Assembly (NCBI RefSeq): GCF_947500075.1
Contig: NZ_CANMQS010000009.1
Location: 1 to 64,000, forward strand
Origin: an uncultured Sulfitobacter sp.
Lineage (GTDB): Bacteria; Pseudomonadota; Alphaproteobacteria; Rhodobacterales; Rhodobacteraceae
Length of the DNA stretch: 64,000 bases
Direction of reading: 5' to 3'
The stretch's first letter is position 1. Each line of letters opens with the position of its first letter. The notes beneath the pieces are model-generated. The model did no database searches, was not told the DNA's origin, and saw nothing but the letters and a program-made list of their open reading frames with translations. A program made the position numbers and the translations under genes. Below, piece by piece: positions 52,042 to 61,599 of the stretch.

Positions 52042-53505
52042 ATGCTAGTCCAGGACCACGACCGCGCAGGCGGATATTGGGGCGCAGTTTATGCCTTCTG
52101 TGCGACCAAGGGTTTGCAGGTGGTGATCGACGGCCCCGTGGGCTGCGAAAACCTGCCCGTCACATCCGTTTTGCATTACACCGATGCTTTGCCACCGCAT
52201 GAGTTACCCATCGTGGTCACCGGTCTGGGCGAAGGTGAGATGGGATCAGGCACCGAAGAGGCGATGAAACGCGCCTGGGAAACGCTTGATCCCGCGTTGC
52301 CAGCGGTGGTTGTGACCGGGTCGATTGCGGAGATGATTGGCGGTGGGGTGACCCCGCAAGGCACCAACATTCAACGTTTCCTGCCGCGCACCATTGATGA
52401 AGATCAGTGGGAGAGTGCGGACCGCGCGATGACGTGGATCTTTACCGAGTTCGGCATGACCAAGGGCCGGATGCCGCCCGAGAAGAAACGCGAGGAGGGC
52501 GCCGCCCCCCGCGTCAATATCCTCGGGCCGATGTATGGCACGTTCAACATGCCCTCCGATCTGGCGGAAATCCGTCGGTTGGTTGAGGGGATAGGCGCAG
52601 AGGTCAACATGGTGATGCCGCTGGGCAGCCATGTGTCAGAGATGCGCGGGCTGGTGAATGCGGATGTGAACATCTGCATGTACCGCGAGTTTGGTCGGGG
52701 CTTGTGCGAAGTGCTGGGCAAGCCCTATCTGCAAGCGCCCGTTGGAATCGAGTCGACCACGAAATTCCTGCGTAAGCTGGGTGAACTCACGGGCCTTGAT
52801 CCCGAGCCGTTTATTGAGCGCGAAAAGCACTCCACCATCAAACCCGTCTGGGATTTGTGGCGGTCGGTGACGCAGGACTTCTTTGCGACCGCCTCCTTCG
52901 GGATTGTGGCCAATGAAACCTATGCGCGCGGTATCCGCAATTTCCTTGAGAATGATCTGGGTCTGCCCTGCGCCTTTGCGGTTGCCCGCACACGCGGCAA
53001 GAAGACCGACAATGATCAGGTCCGCGCGATGGTGCACGAAAAGCGCCCGCTGATCCTGATGGGGTCGATCAATGAAAAGATGTATCTGGCGGAGATGAAA
53101 TCGGGCTTTGGCCCGGCGCCCACCTTTATTCCTGCGTCCTTCCCCGGTGCTGCCATCCGGCGCGCAACGGGCACGCCTTTCATGGGCTACGCAGGTGCGA
53201 CTTATCTGGTGCAGGAGGTTTGCAATAGCCTCTTTGATGCACTGTTTCACATACTACCGTTGGGGTCTGAGATGGATGCGACCCCGGCGACACCAACCCC
53301 GCTCAAGCGGGATTTCCCCTGGGATGCGGATGCCCAGGCCAAGCTGGACGAAATTGTTGCCAGCCATCCGATCCTGACACGTATTTCCGCCGCCAAGACC
53401 CTGCGCGACGCTGCTGAAAAAGCAGCGCTTGATGCGGGTGCTGAACGGGTGGTTCTGGAATGCGTCGAGGGACTTCAACCAGCTTCGGGAGGAGCCAAAA
53501 CATGA
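52042..53505 (+). CDS. bchZ: chlorophyllide reductase subunit Z
   Basis: A 487-residue partner of BchY. It opens [20 protein letters not shown] and contains [20 protein letters not shown] with a cluster-ligand Cys, plus a C-terminal PCP-like reductase domain ([20 protein letters not shown]). I chose ATG 52042; a GTG frame from 52009 adds 11 unlikely residues. It overlaps pufQ by 4 bp. Confidence 0.97.
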   Translation: MLVQDHDRAGGYWGAVYAFCATKGLQVVIDGPVGCENLPVTSVLHYTDALPPHELPIVVTGLGEGEMGSGTEEAMKRAWETLDPALPAVVVTGSIAEMIGGGVTPQGTNIQRFLPRTIDEDQWESADRAMTWIFTEFGMTKGRMPPEKKREEGAAPRVNILGPMYGTFNMPSDLAEIRRLVEGIGAEVNMVMPLGSHVSEMRGLVNADVNICMYREFGRGLCEVLGKPYLQAPVGIESTTKFLRKLGELTGLDPEPFIEREKHSTIKPVWDLWRSVTQDFFATASFGIVANETYARGIRNFLENDLGLPCAFAVARTRGKKTDNDQVRAMVHEKRPLILMGSINEKMYLAEMKSGFGPAPTFIPASFPGAAIRRATGTPFMGYAGATYLVQEVCNSLFDALFHILPLGSEMDATPATPTPLKRDFPWDADAQAKLDEIVASHPILTRISAAKTLRDAAEKAALDAGAERVVLECVEGLQPASGGAKT

Positions 53506-53738
53506 CCGATATCAGCAGCGACCAAAGCGTTGCGCGCACACCCGCGCGCCACCGCAGCGTCCCCAACATGCGCGAATACTACGTCTATTTCGCCGTGATC
53601 TTCGTGGCGACGCTGCCCTTGAGTTTCCTGACATGGGGCTTGAGCGCCGCGCGCCGGATGGAGTTGCCCGAAAAGGGCCCCATCAAGGCCGCCTGGAGCC
53701 AGGCCCAGATCATCACCCCGCGCATCTTTTCCGCGTGA
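53502..53738 (+). CDS. pufQ: PufQ, bacteriochlorophyll/LH assembly cofactor
   Basis: A 78-residue protein with one membrane helix (about 25-47, [21 protein letters not shown]) matching PufQ in size and in its place before pufB. In Rhodobacter PufQ influences bacteriochlorophyll synthesis and complex formation. A GGGAGGAG site precedes the ATG. Confidence 0.9.
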   Translation: MTDISSDQSVARTPARHRSVPNMREYYVYFAVIFVATLPLSFLTWGLSAARRMELPEKGPIKAAWSQAQIITPRIFSA

Positions 53739-53782
53739 GGCAAACATACCGTTTCGGGTGACCGTCACGGACAACAGGTTCG

Positions 53783-53828
53783 CCACTCCCCCCCGGAGTG
53801 GTGGATTAGGGCAGGGGATGAGCCCCTG
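53783..53828 (+). other. two hairpins in the pufQ-pufB leader
   Basis: CCACTCC and GGAGTGG pair across five C (53783-53801), and CAGGGG and CCCCTG pair across ATGAG (53812-53828). Neither has a T-tract. In Rhodobacter the pufB leader is a site of mRNA 5' processing; that role here is inferred. Confidence 0.6.
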
Positions 53829-53882
53829 TCGTAACCCGGCCGCGGGGGGCGCGGCGTCGGCACTTTTTCTGAGGAGAAAAAC

Positions 53883-54041
53883 ATGGCTGATAAAAATGAC
53901 CTGTCCTTCACAGGTTTGACAGACGAGCAAGCGCAGGAGCTGCACTCAGTCTACATGAGCGGGTTCACGATCTTCACGATCGTGGCCGTTGTCGCGCATG
54001 TGCTGACGTACATCAAACTGCCCTGGTTCTCCTGGGGCTGA
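53883..54041 (+). CDS. pufB: light-harvesting 1 beta polypeptide
   Basis: A 52-residue antenna polypeptide ([20 protein letters not shown] at the start) that I translated directly. It has one membrane helix, the bacteriochlorophyll-ligand His39 in [10 protein letters not shown], a second conserved His21 and the C-terminal aromatic PWFSWG. A GAGGAG site precedes the ATG. pufA follows after 15 bp. Confidence 0.97.
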   Translation: MADKNDLSFTGLTDEQAQELHSVYMSGFTIFTIVAVVAHVLTYIKLPWFSWG

Positions 54042-54056
54042 TAGGAGCATATCGAC

Positions 54057-54224
54057 ATGGCACAGTTTTACAAAATCTGGCTGATCTTCGACCCGCGTCG
54101 CGTTTTCGTGGCGCAGGGCGTGTTCCTGTTCCTGCTGGCGGCGATGATTCATCTCGTCCTGCTCAGCAACCCGGAAACAAACTGGTTCGACCGCGCCTTT
54201 GGTGCGGCTGAAGCAGCGGAGTAA
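54057..54224 (+). CDS. pufA: light-harvesting 1 alpha polypeptide
   Basis: A 55-residue antenna polypeptide beginning [20 protein letters not shown]. His32 in [10 protein letters not shown] is the expected bacteriochlorophyll ligand, and TNWF follows the helix. TAGGAG precedes the ATG by about 10 bases. Together with PufB it forms the LH1 ring around the reaction centre. Confidence 0.97.
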   Translation: MAQFYKIWLIFDPRRVFVAQGVFLFLLAAMIHLVLLSNPETNWFDRAFGAAEAAE

Positions 54225-54244
54225 TCGGACTGCAAGAAAACGCA

Positions 54245-54337
54245 GCGGGCGGACTGGTGTCACGCCGCCGCCCGCAGCAACCCGAAATCATTCACGTGCG
54301 CGCCGCACCGGGCCTTTGGCCTGTGGTTGTCGGCGCA
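54245..54337 (+). other. pufA-pufL intercistronic stem-loops
   Basis: GCGGGCGG (54245) pairs perfectly with CCGCCCGC (ends 54275), with a further inner stem. A second stem joins 54297-54305 with 54331-54337 around GGCC-TTT-GGCC (54311-54321). In Rhodobacter such structures protect pufBA mRNA from 3' decay and raise the antenna to reaction-centre ratio. Confidence 0.75.
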
Positions 54338-54351
54338 AGAGGAGTAAGAAG

Positions 54352-55185
54352 ATGGCTCAGCTCAGCTTCGAAAGAAAATACCGGGTCCGAGGTGGGACAT
54401 TGGTTGGCGGTGATCTGTTCGACTTCTGGGTAGGCCCCTTCTATGTCGGCTTTTTCGGCGTCACGACGTTCTTTTTTGCCGCGCTCGGCACCATCCTGAT
54501 CTTTTACGGGGCGGCGCTGGGTGATACCTGGAACCCCTGGTTGATCTCAATCAATCCCCCCAGCCTTGAAGTGGGCCTTGGCATGGCGCCGCTGGCCGAA
54601 GGCGGGCTTTGGCAGATCATCACGATGTGCGCGACGCTGGCGTTTGTCAGCTGGGCGCTCAGGGAGGTGGAAATCTGCCGCAAGCTGGGGATGGGGTATC
54701 ATGTGCCCTTCGCCTTCAGTGTTGCGATCCTGGCCTATGTCACGCTGGTGATCATCCGGCCGGTGCTGATGGGGGCCTGGGGACACGGATTTCCTTACGG
54801 CATCTTCAGCCACCTCGATTGGGTGAACAACGTCGGCTATGCCTACGGCAACTTCCACTACAACCCCGCGCATATGGTCGCGATCACCTTCTTCTTCACC
54901 ACCTGTCTGGCGCTTGCGCTGCACGGCTCGCTGGTTTTGTCGGCGGTCAACACCGGTGGCAAGGAAAACAAGATCGTCACACCCGATCACGAGGACACCT
55001 ATTTCCGCGATCTGATCGGCTATTCGATCGGGCCACTCGGCATTCACCGTCTGGGTCTGTTCCTGGCGCTGCAAGCCGGTCTGTGGAGCGCGATCTGTAT
55101 CGTCATCTCCGGCACGATCTGGTTCGACCAATGGTCAGCCTGGTGGGATTGGTACGCCGAATTGCCCTGGTGGGCGGATCTGTAA
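54352..55185 (+). CDS. pufL: photosynthetic reaction centre L subunit
   Basis: A 277-residue five-helix protein. Counting Met as 1, His154 (FSHLDW), His169 and His174 (FHYNPAHM) match the accessory and special-pair bacteriochlorophyll ligands of Rhodobacter L (153, 168, 173 there). GAGGAG precedes the ATG at 54352. Confidence 0.98.
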   Translation: MAQLSFERKYRVRGGTLVGGDLFDFWVGPFYVGFFGVTTFFFAALGTILIFYGAALGDTWNPWLISINPPSLEVGLGMAPLAEGGLWQIITMCATLAFVSWALREVEICRKLGMGYHVPFAFSVAILAYVTLVIIRPVLMGAWGHGFPYGIFSHLDWVNNVGYAYGNFHYNPAHMVAITFFFTTCLALALHGSLVLSAVNTGGKENKIVTPDHEDTYFRDLIGYSIGPLGIHRLGLFLALQAGLWSAICIVISGTIWFDQWSAWWDWYAELPWWADL

Positions 55186-55199
55186 GAGGGATATGAAAA

Positions 55200-56126
55200 A
55201 TGGCTGAATATCAAAATATCTTCACGCAGGTTCAGGTGCAGGGCCCCCCGGAAATGGGGGTCGACCCTGACGGTCTGCTGGACCGCGAACGGACCAGGAA
55301 GGCGGGTTTTTCAAGCCTTGCGGGTCTGATTGGCAACGCACAGTTGGGGCCGATCTATCTTGGCACCTTCGGGGTTGTGTCGCTGGCGACCGGGTTCTTG
55401 TGGTTCTTTATCGTCGGCATGAACTTCTGGTGGCAGGTGGATTATTCACCCGCTTTGTTCATGCGCGAACTTTTCTGGATGGCGCTTGAGCCACCGGCAG
55501 AGGAATACGGGCTGGGCTTTGCCCCGCTGGATGAAGGGGGATGGTGGATCATCGCCAGCTTCTTCCTGCTGGTTTCGGTGATCAGCTGGTGGATCCGGAC
55601 CTACCTGCGCGCCGAAGAGCTGGGCATGGGCAAACACGTCAGCTGGGCTTTTGCTTCTGCGATCTGGTTGTTCCTTGTGCTGGGTCTGTTCCGGCCCATC
55701 CTGATGGGCAGCTGGTCAGAGGCGGTGCCCTACGGCATTTTCCCGCACCTTGACTGGACGAACCTGTTTTCGCTGACTTATGGCAACCTGTTCTACAATC
55801 CGTTCCACGCGTTGAGCATTGTGTTCCTTTATGGCTCTGCCCTGCTGTTTGCGATGCATGGCGCGACGATCCTTGCCGTCAGCCGCTATGGCGGTGAGCG
55901 GGAGATCGAACAGATCGTGGACCGCGGCACGGCTTCGGAACGGGCGGCCTTGTTCTGGAGATGGACCATGGGGTTCAACGCCACGATGGAGGGCATTCAC
56001 CGCTGGGCATGGTGGTTTGCGGTTCTCACGACGCTCACGGGCGGCATCGGGATCCTGCTGACCGGCACGGTTGTCGACAATTGGTTCATCTGGGCCCAGG
56101 AACACGGCTACGCGCCGCTTGATTGA
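55200..56126 (+). CDS. pufM: photosynthetic reaction centre M subunit
   Basis: A 308-residue five-helix protein, partner of PufL. The [27 protein letters not shown] region, seen here in parts, holds the conserved His ligands, and [20 protein letters not shown] carries the non-haem iron region. It starts 14 bp after pufL. No pufC follows; pufX does. Confidence 0.98.
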   Translation: MAEYQNIFTQVQVQGPPEMGVDPDGLLDRERTRKAGFSSLAGLIGNAQLGPIYLGTFGVVSLATGFLWFFIVGMNFWWQVDYSPALFMRELFWMALEPPAEEYGLGFAPLDEGGWWIIASFFLLVSVISWWIRTYLRAEELGMGKHVSWAFASAIWLFLVLGLFRPILMGSWSEAVPYGIFPHLDWTNLFSLTYGNLFYNPFHALSIVFLYGSALLFAMHGATILAVSRYGGEREIEQIVDRGTASERAALFWRWTMGFNATMEGIHRWAWWFAVLTTLTGGIGILLTGTVVDNWFIWAQEHGYAPLD

Positions 56127-56140
56127 GAAGGAAAGAGACC

Positions 56141-56380
56141 ATGAGTGACAACAACGACTATCTGCGCACCGGCGATCAAACCTTCCGACTGCGGGCTGAC
56201 GTCTTTCTGCTGATGATGAAGGGCGCGGGCTATGCCGCAATCGTCTGTGTGGGGTTCGGATTGTTCATGTGGGCCTTGTACGGAATTGGCCTGCTGTTGC
56301 CGGATGAGGCCCGCGAGGCGGATGATCCGACACCGTTCTCCGCCTATGAGGCACCCCTCGCGGATACCACACGCACCTGA
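56141..56380 (+). CDS. pufX: PufX, RC-LH1 ring-opening polypeptide
   Basis: A 79-residue polypeptide with one membrane helix. [20 protein letters not shown] followed by LLLP resembles Rhodobacter PufX, which has MMKGAGWAGG and MLP at the same spacing; the place directly after pufM is also that of pufX. PufX opens the LH1 ring for quinone exchange and organises RC-LH1 dimers in Rhodobacter. The rest of the sequence is poorly conserved, as is usual for this protein. Confidence 0.87.
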   Translation: MSDNNDYLRTGDQTFRLRADVFLLMMKGAGYAAIVCVGFGLFMWALYGIGLLLPDEAREADDPTPFSAYEAPLADTTRT

Positions 56381-56390
56381 GAGATTGGCA

Positions 56391-56537
56391 GGGCCACCCT
56401 TGGCCCCGCCCCGCCTTTCGGATCGACCATGTCCCTTGGTTTGATCCGGAAACGTCAGGAAGAGGCTTTCCTGACACGTCCTGTTGGCTACGGGAGGCAG
56501 AAGGGGCCCGACCGCTTGCGGTTCTGGTTCCTTCTGC
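56391..56537 (+). other. series of four stem-loops between pufX and dxs
   Basis: Stems are GGGCCA/TGGCCC (56391-56406), GGATC-ACCA/TGGT-GATCC (56420-56447), GTCAGGAA/TTCCTGAC (56454-56475) and GCAGAAGG/CCTTCTGC (56497-56537) with an inner ACCGC/GCGGT. None is followed at once by a T-run; CTTTTT occurs at 56560-56565. They may end or stabilise the puf message. Confidence 0.65.
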
Positions 56538-56589
56538 ACCCGCGGCCAACAGACTCCCTCTTTTTACCAAGACCGAGGAGCCTGCCGCC

Positions 56590-58506
56590 ATGCCCGCCAC
56601 AGACACCCCCCGCAAAACGCCGTTTCTGGACCGTGTGAACACGCCCGCCGATATGCGCGGCATGTCGGTTGCTGATCTGAAACATCTGTCGGATGAGCTG
56701 CGCAGTGAGGTGGTGGAGGCGGTTGCCCAGACAGGTGGCCATCTGGGTTCATCGCTGGGTGTGGTGGAGCTGACGGTTGCCCTGCATGCGGTTTTCGACA
56801 CGCCGCATGACAAGCTGATCTGGGATGTGGGGCATCAGTGTTACCCGCACAAGGTGCTGACCGGACGGCGCGACCGGATGCACAGCCTGCGGCAGGAGGG
56901 GGGGATTTCCGGTTTCACGAAACGCAGCGAATCTGAATACGATCCCTTTGGTGCCGCCCATAGCTCCACCTCGATCTCGGCGGCGTTGGGGTTCACGCTG
57001 GGGCGTGATCTGGGGCAGAACACGGGCGATGCGATTGCGGTGATTGGCGATGGGTCGATCAGTGCGGGCATGGCCTATGAGGCGATGAACAACGCAGGCG
57101 CCGAAGGGCGGCGGATGTTCGTGATCCTCAATGACAACGAGATGAGCATCGCGCCCCCGGTAGGGGCGATGTCGAAGTATCTTTCGGGTCTTTATGGCTC
57201 CCCCCTGGGGCAATTGCAGCAGGTTGCCGAAGGGTTCGAGGCCGCGCTGCCCGGTCCCCTGCGCGATCACGCCAAACGCGCGCGGCAATTGGTGACGGGG
57301 GCCGTGGGTGCGCAGGGCACGCTGTTTGAAGAGCTGGGGTTTCAGTATGTCGGGCCGATCAACGGGCACGATATGGAGCAGCTGGTGGCGGTGTTGCGCG
57401 CGGCACGGGCGCGGGCGACGGGACCGGTGTTGATCCATTGCTGCACGGTGAAGGGCAAGGGCTATGCCCCCGCAGAACAGTCAGCGGACAAATATCACGG
57501 TGTCGGCAAATTCACTGTCGAAAGCGGGGTGCAGGCCAAGAAGCAACCCAATGCCCCAAGCTACACAAAGATCTTTGGCCAGACACTGACTGATCTGGCA
57601 GATACCGACAGCCGGATCGTTGGCATCACCGCCGCGATGCCGGGTGGCACGGGCATGGACATTTTTGGCGCGAAACATCCCAAGCGGATGTTTGATGTGG
57701 GCATTGCCGAACAGCATGGCGTGACCTTTGCGGCTGGCATGGCGGCTTCCGGGCTGCGGCCGTTCTGTGCGATCTATTCGACCTTCCTGCAACGGGGGTA
57801 TGATCAGGTGGTGCATGACGTGGCTTTGCAAAACCTGCCCGTGCGTTTTGCGATTGACCGGGCGGGTCTGGTGGGCGCCGACGGCGCGACACACGCAGGT
57901 GCGTTTGATGTGGGATACCTGACTGCACTGCCAAACATGACGGTGATGGCGGCCGCGGATGAAGCGGAGCTGATGCATATGGTGGCCACAGCGGTGGCGC
58001 ATGACAGCGGGCCGATTGCCTTCCGCTATCCCCGCGGCGAAGGGGAGGGCGTGCCCCTGCCTGACCGCGGTGAGGTGCTGGAGATTGGCAAGGGCCGGGT
58101 GATGTTTGAAGGCACCGACGTGGCGATCCTGTCCTTCGGGGCGCATCTGGGTGAGAGCCTGAAAGCGGCTGCGCTTCTGGAGGAACGCGGTGTTTCCGTC
58201 ACGCTGGCCGACGCGCGGTTCGCCAAGCCGCTGGACCGGGAATTGCTGCACCGTCTGGCGCGGACGCACAAGGCGCTGATCACCATTGAACAAGGTGCAC
58301 GCGGCGGGTTCGGCGCGATGGTTCTGCATGATCTGGCGGGCGAAGGGTTGCTGGACGGCAATCTGGCTGTGCGGACGATGACCTTGCCGGACAAGTTCAT
58401 TGATCAGGCCGCACCCGATGCGATGTATGCCGAGGCGGGCATGACCGCGACCGATATTGCCGCAACGGCGATGCAGGCCGTGGGCGTCCGGGCAGAGACG
58501 TCCTGA
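56590..58506 (+). CDS. dxs: 1-deoxy-D-xylulose-5-phosphate synthase
   Basis: A 638-residue thiamine-diphosphate enzyme, the first step of the non-mevalonate isoprenoid route. Visible are [16 protein letters not shown], the TPP motif [18 protein letters not shown], and the transketolase-type region [15 protein letters not shown]. It follows puf after 209 bp, as dxs does in several Rhodobacterales clusters, and may be partly read from the puf promoter. Confidence 0.97.
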   Translation: MPATDTPRKTPFLDRVNTPADMRGMSVADLKHLSDELRSEVVEAVAQTGGHLGSSLGVVELTVALHAVFDTPHDKLIWDVGHQCYPHKVLTGRRDRMHSLRQEGGISGFTKRSESEYDPFGAAHSSTSISAALGFTLGRDLGQNTGDAIAVIGDGSISAGMAYEAMNNAGAEGRRMFVILNDNEMSIAPPVGAMSKYLSGLYGSPLGQLQQVAEGFEAALPGPLRDHAKRARQLVTGAVGAQGTLFEELGFQYVGPINGHDMEQLVAVLRAARARATGPVLIHCCTVKGKGYAPAEQSADKYHGVGKFTVESGVQAKKQPNAPSYTKIFGQTLTDLADTDSRIVGITAAMPGGTGMDIFGAKHPKRMFDVGIAEQHGVTFAAGMAASGLRPFCAIYSTFLQRGYDQVVHDVALQNLPVRFAIDRAGLVGADGATHAGAFDVGYLTALPNMTVMAAADEAELMHMVATAVAHDSGPIAFRYPRGEGEGVPLPDRGEVLEIGKGRVMFEGTDVAILSFGAHLGESLKAAALLEERGVSVTLADARFAKPLDRELLHRLARTHKALITIEQGARGGFGAMVLHDLAGEGLLDGNLAVRTMTLPDKFIDQAAPDAMYAEAGMTATDIAATAMQAVGVRAETS

Positions 58507-58507
58507 C

Positions 58508-58556
58508 CCTGTGCGGCACAGGCGGGGGATGCCGCCCCAGACTGTTCTCGGAACAG
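58508..58556. other. hairpins in the dxs-idi convergent gap
   Basis: CCTGTG-CGG-CACAGG (58508-58522), GGCGG/CCGCC (58521-58536) and CTGTTC-TCG-GAACAG (58542-58556) lie between two converging genes. They lack T-tracts, so they could be factor-dependent terminators or 3' stabilisers. Confidence 0.45.
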
Positions 58557-58562
58557 GCGTGA

Positions 58563-59114
58563 TCAGATTTCCAGGGGTTGGCCCAGGATCATATCCGCGT
58601 GCTGATCCAGATAGATGCGCAGCCAGGGCGTAAAGGCCTCCGGCGTTTGCGCGATTTCTGCGGCGAGCTCTTGCGGCGTGATCCAGCGGGTGGCCATGAC
58701 CTCTTCGGGGTTTGGGGCCATCGCCATGTCTTCGGCGGCTTCGGCCAGATAGACCTCCACCACTTCATGTTCGATCATGTCCGGCCCGACAGCGGCGCGG
58801 TATTCGACCTGTCCGCGGTGCAACAGGTTCAGCCCGGTGATCCCCAGCTCTTCGTTCACGCGGCGGTGCGCGCAATCTGTCGGGTCTTCGTCCCAGGCGG
58901 GATGGGTGCAACAGGTGTTCGCCCAGAGCCCCGGTGTATGGTATTTGCACAGCGCGCGCTGCTGGATCAGGATCGACCCGTGTCGCATGACAAAGACAGA
59001 CACGGCAAGGTGGCGCAGACCGCGCTGGTGGGCCGCCAGTTTCTCAACCGGGGTCAAGGTGCCATCCACCCACGCGGGGATCATGATGTTTGTGGGTGTC
59101 ATACTGCCGTCCAT
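58563..59114 (-). CDS. idi: isopentenyl-diphosphate delta-isomerase (type I)
   Basis: A 183-residue Nudix-type isomerase of IPP and DMAPP. The catalytic Cys lies in WANTCCTHP, and the Nudix-like helix in CAHRRVNEELGI; the Glu of MIEHEVVEVYL is also conserved. GGGGGAAA precedes ATG 59114; a start five codons later (MTPTNIM) is possible. It ends the bchG-PucC-like-bchP-idi operon. Confidence 0.93.
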   Translation of the reverse strand: MDGSMTPTNIMIPAWVDGTLTPVEKLAAHQRGLRHLAVSVFVMRHGSILIQQRALCKYHTPGLWANTCCTHPAWDEDPTDCAHRRVNEELGITGLNLLHRGQVEYRAAVGPDMIEHEVVEVYLAEAAEDMAMAPNPEEVMATRWITPQELAAEIAQTPEAFTPWLRIYLDQHADMILGQPLEI

Positions 59115-59132
59115 GGTGTTTCCCCCAATCTG

Positions 59133-60311
59133 TCAGACGCGGGTCTCTGACACCAGACCGGACAGATGCGCAAGGTTCTTGATGCCGATCTTGAGGTGCG
59201 CCATGGGCCGTGCCTTGACCAGTTTCTTGTTCATATAGGCTTCAAACGTCAGCCGCTGCACGTCGACATCATGGCAGAGCGAGACGAAGCGTTCGCGGCG
59301 GGCATCAGACCGGTAATAGGCGTTCTGCATGGCACCAAGGACACGGAAGACCTGTTTGTGTTCGCGCATGAAGAGCTTGCGGGCCAGTGTCAGATCGCGG
59401 GCCCGGCCGGAGGTCAGGCAGGCCGAAGCAGCCGTTGCCGCAACCTGTCCGCCAACCATGGCGTAATAGATCCCTTCCCCGGAAGAGGGGGCGACAACGC
59501 CGGCGGCATCGCCTGCCAGCACCACGTCACGTCCGTTGTCCCATTTGTCCAGCGGTTTGAGCGGGATGGGCGCCCCTTCGCGGCGGATCGTCTTGCAGTT
59601 TTCCAGACCTGACGCGAGGCGCAGTTCTGCCGTGGCTTTCTTGAGGTCCACACCATCAAGGCCGGTGCCCATGCCGACGCTGGCGGATTTGCCATGGGGG
59701 AACACCCAGCCATAGAAGTCCGGAGAAATCGCGCCGTCATAGATCACGTCGCAGCGTTTGGGGTCATAGTCTGGCGTCGGTTCGGGCGCTTCGATGATTT
59801 CGTGATAGGCAATCACATAGGGAATGGTGTCACCGCCGGGCACTTCGGCCCGCGCCACGTTTGAACGCGCACCATCCGCGCCTATGATCAGCTTGGTGGT
59901 CAGGCGTTTGGTGTCCGAACTGCCCTTGTCACGGTAGACGACATGGGTGCCCTGATCGTCGCGTTCAATCGCGGTGAAGGTCCCCACGATATACTCGGCA
60001 CCCGCATCCGAAGCGCGCTTGCGCAGGAAAGCGTCGAAGAATTCACGGTCGACCATACCGACATATCCGTTCTCAATCGGGATATCGACCTGTCGCTGGG
60101 TGGGGGAGATCATGCGTGCGGTATTGATGCGGGCGACGATTTCGCTGTCGGGGATGTTGAAATCCGTGACCAGCCGTGGCGGGATGGCGCCGCCACAGGG
60201 CTTGATCCGCCCCTCCCGGTCCAGGAGGGCAACCTTGTGCCCGGACCGGACCAGTTCGAGCGCGGCGGTGGCGCCTGATGGTCCGCCTCCTACAACAACG
60301 ACATCATACAT
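59133..60311 (-). CDS. bchP: geranylgeranyl bacteriochlorophyll reductase BchP
   Basis: A 392-residue FAD-dependent reductase that converts the geranylgeranyl tail to phytyl. The FAD motif is VVVVGGGPSGATAALELV, followed by GRIKPCGGAIPP and the late AGDAAGVVAPSSGEGIYYAM signature. I chose ATG 60311 (MYDVVVV), directly after the preceding gene; a frame from 60521 would overlap that gene heavily. Confidence 0.96.
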   Translation of the reverse strand: MYDVVVVGGGPSGATAALELVRSGHKVALLDREGRIKPCGGAIPPRLVTDFNIPDSEIVARINTARMISPTQRQVDIPIENGYVGMVDREFFDAFLRKRASDAGAEYIVGTFTAIERDDQGTHVVYRDKGSSDTKRLTTKLIIGADGARSNVARAEVPGGDTIPYVIAYHEIIEAPEPTPDYDPKRCDVIYDGAISPDFYGWVFPHGKSASVGMGTGLDGVDLKKATAELRLASGLENCKTIRREGAPIPLKPLDKWDNGRDVVLAGDAAGVVAPSSGEGIYYAMVGGQVAATAASACLTSGRARDLTLARKLFMREHKQVFRVLGAMQNAYYRSDARRERFVSLCHDVDVQRLTFEAYMNKKLVKARPMAHLKIGIKNLAHLSGLVSETRV

Positions 60312-60315
60312 ATGT

Positions 60316-61599
60316 TCATTCCCCCGGAACCAGAGCAGCGCGCGTGCTGCGGGTGTTTTCCATGATATGCAGCGCCATGGCGGCGGCTGCGATAAAGAGA
60401 GCGGCCTCAATCGAGAAGACCACCGCGAATGCGGGTGCATCGGCGAGCGGCCCGCGCAGAAGATCGACGGCAGCCGCGCCCAGAAGCCCGCCAAAGCCGG
60501 CGGCGATGGCTTGTGCCGCACCCCAGAGGCCCATGCGTGTGCCTTCGCGCCTGCCGCGTCCTTCGGCGGCCAGCGCCATCATGGAACCGATGGCGGAGAC
60601 AGCAAACATGCCGTTAAAGAAACCCAGTGCGACAACGAGCGTTGTCAGTCCGACGGCGGGCAAAGCCAGCCCGCCCCAGGCAATGGCAACAAGGCTGAGC
60701 GCCGAGCCGAAGCAGCCTCCCAGGATCCAGTTGCGCAGGCTGCCGATTTTCAGGCCTGTCGCCATGATACCCACGGTCAGCATGCCGACAAACACGCCGC
60801 CATTCTGCGCGCCGCTGAGGCTGGTGGATTGACCGGGTGTGAAGCCCCAGACAAGACCGGCAAAGGGCTCCAGTATCAACTCCTGCATGAAATAGGCGTT
60901 CATCGACAGGAAGACGAAGAGGGTGAAATCGCGGGTGCGGCGTTCGGCCCAGACTTCGCTGAGGCCTTCCATGAAGGGGGTTGGGTCGGGTTCGCGCGTG
61001 GCGGTGACCCGGCGTTCGATGCCGGCAACCGCAAGGAGGGTCAGGACCATGGCGATGGCCACAACGGTTGCAACGACCGTCAGCAGGCGCGCCGGTGTGT
61101 AGGGGTCAAGGAAACTGCCCGCGAGGCCTGCGGTCATGGCGATGCCGAAGATCATCATCAGCCAGGTGATTGTTGCGGCTGCCGCGCGGCGGTGCGGCGC
61201 GGTGGCGGTGGCCAGCAGGGCAAGCAAGGATGTGCCGCTTGCCCCGACACCGATCCCGATCAGCGCATAGGCGAAGATCGAGAGCAAAAGCCCGGACCAG
61301 TATGATGCTGTAAAGAGCGTGACCGCATAGGCCGCTGTGAATCCGCCCAGAGCCAGTGCGGCCATGCCGCCAATGATCCAAAGCGTGCGGTTGCCACCTG
61401 TGTCGGAGGTGAAGCCCCAGCGCGGGCGCGATAGCTGGATACCGTAATGCAGGGCGACCAAGAGGCCCGGCAGCACGGCAGGCAGGGCAAACTCAACCAC
61501 CATCAGCCGGTTCAGGGTCGAGGTTGTCAGCACCACGATGGCGCCGAGCGCCATCTGCACCACACCCAGCCGGACGATCTGGAACCAGGACAGGGTCAT
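60316..61599 (-). CDS. PucC-like bacteriochlorophyll delivery family membrane protein
   Basis: A 427-residue, about 12-helix MFS protein of the same family as LhaA, found between bchG and bchP in Rhodobacter clusters (the orf428/bch2 position). It probably delivers or protects pigment during antenna assembly; no LH2 genes are near it. RPRWGFTSDTGGNRTLWIIGG is the characteristic loop region. It overlaps bchG by 4 bp. Confidence 0.92.
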   Translation of the reverse strand: MTLSWFQIVRLGVVQMALGAIVVLTTSTLNRLMVVEFALPAVLPGLLVALHYGIQLSRPRWGFTSDTGGNRTLWIIGGMAALALGGFTAAYAVTLFTASYWSGLLLSIFAYALIGIGVGASGTSLLALLATATAPHRRAAAATITWLMMIFGIAMTAGLAGSFLDPYTPARLLTVVATVVAIAMVLTLLAVAGIERRVTATREPDPTPFMEGLSEVWAERRTRDFTLFVFLSMNAYFMQELILEPFAGLVWGFTPGQSTSLSGAQNGGVFVGMLTVGIMATGLKIGSLRNWILGGCFGSALSLVAIAWGGLALPAVGLTTLVVALGFFNGMFAVSAIGSMMALAAEGRGRREGTRMGLWGAAQAIAAGFGGLLGAAAVDLLRGPLADAPAFAVVFSIEAALFIAAAAMALHIMENTRSTRAALVPGE

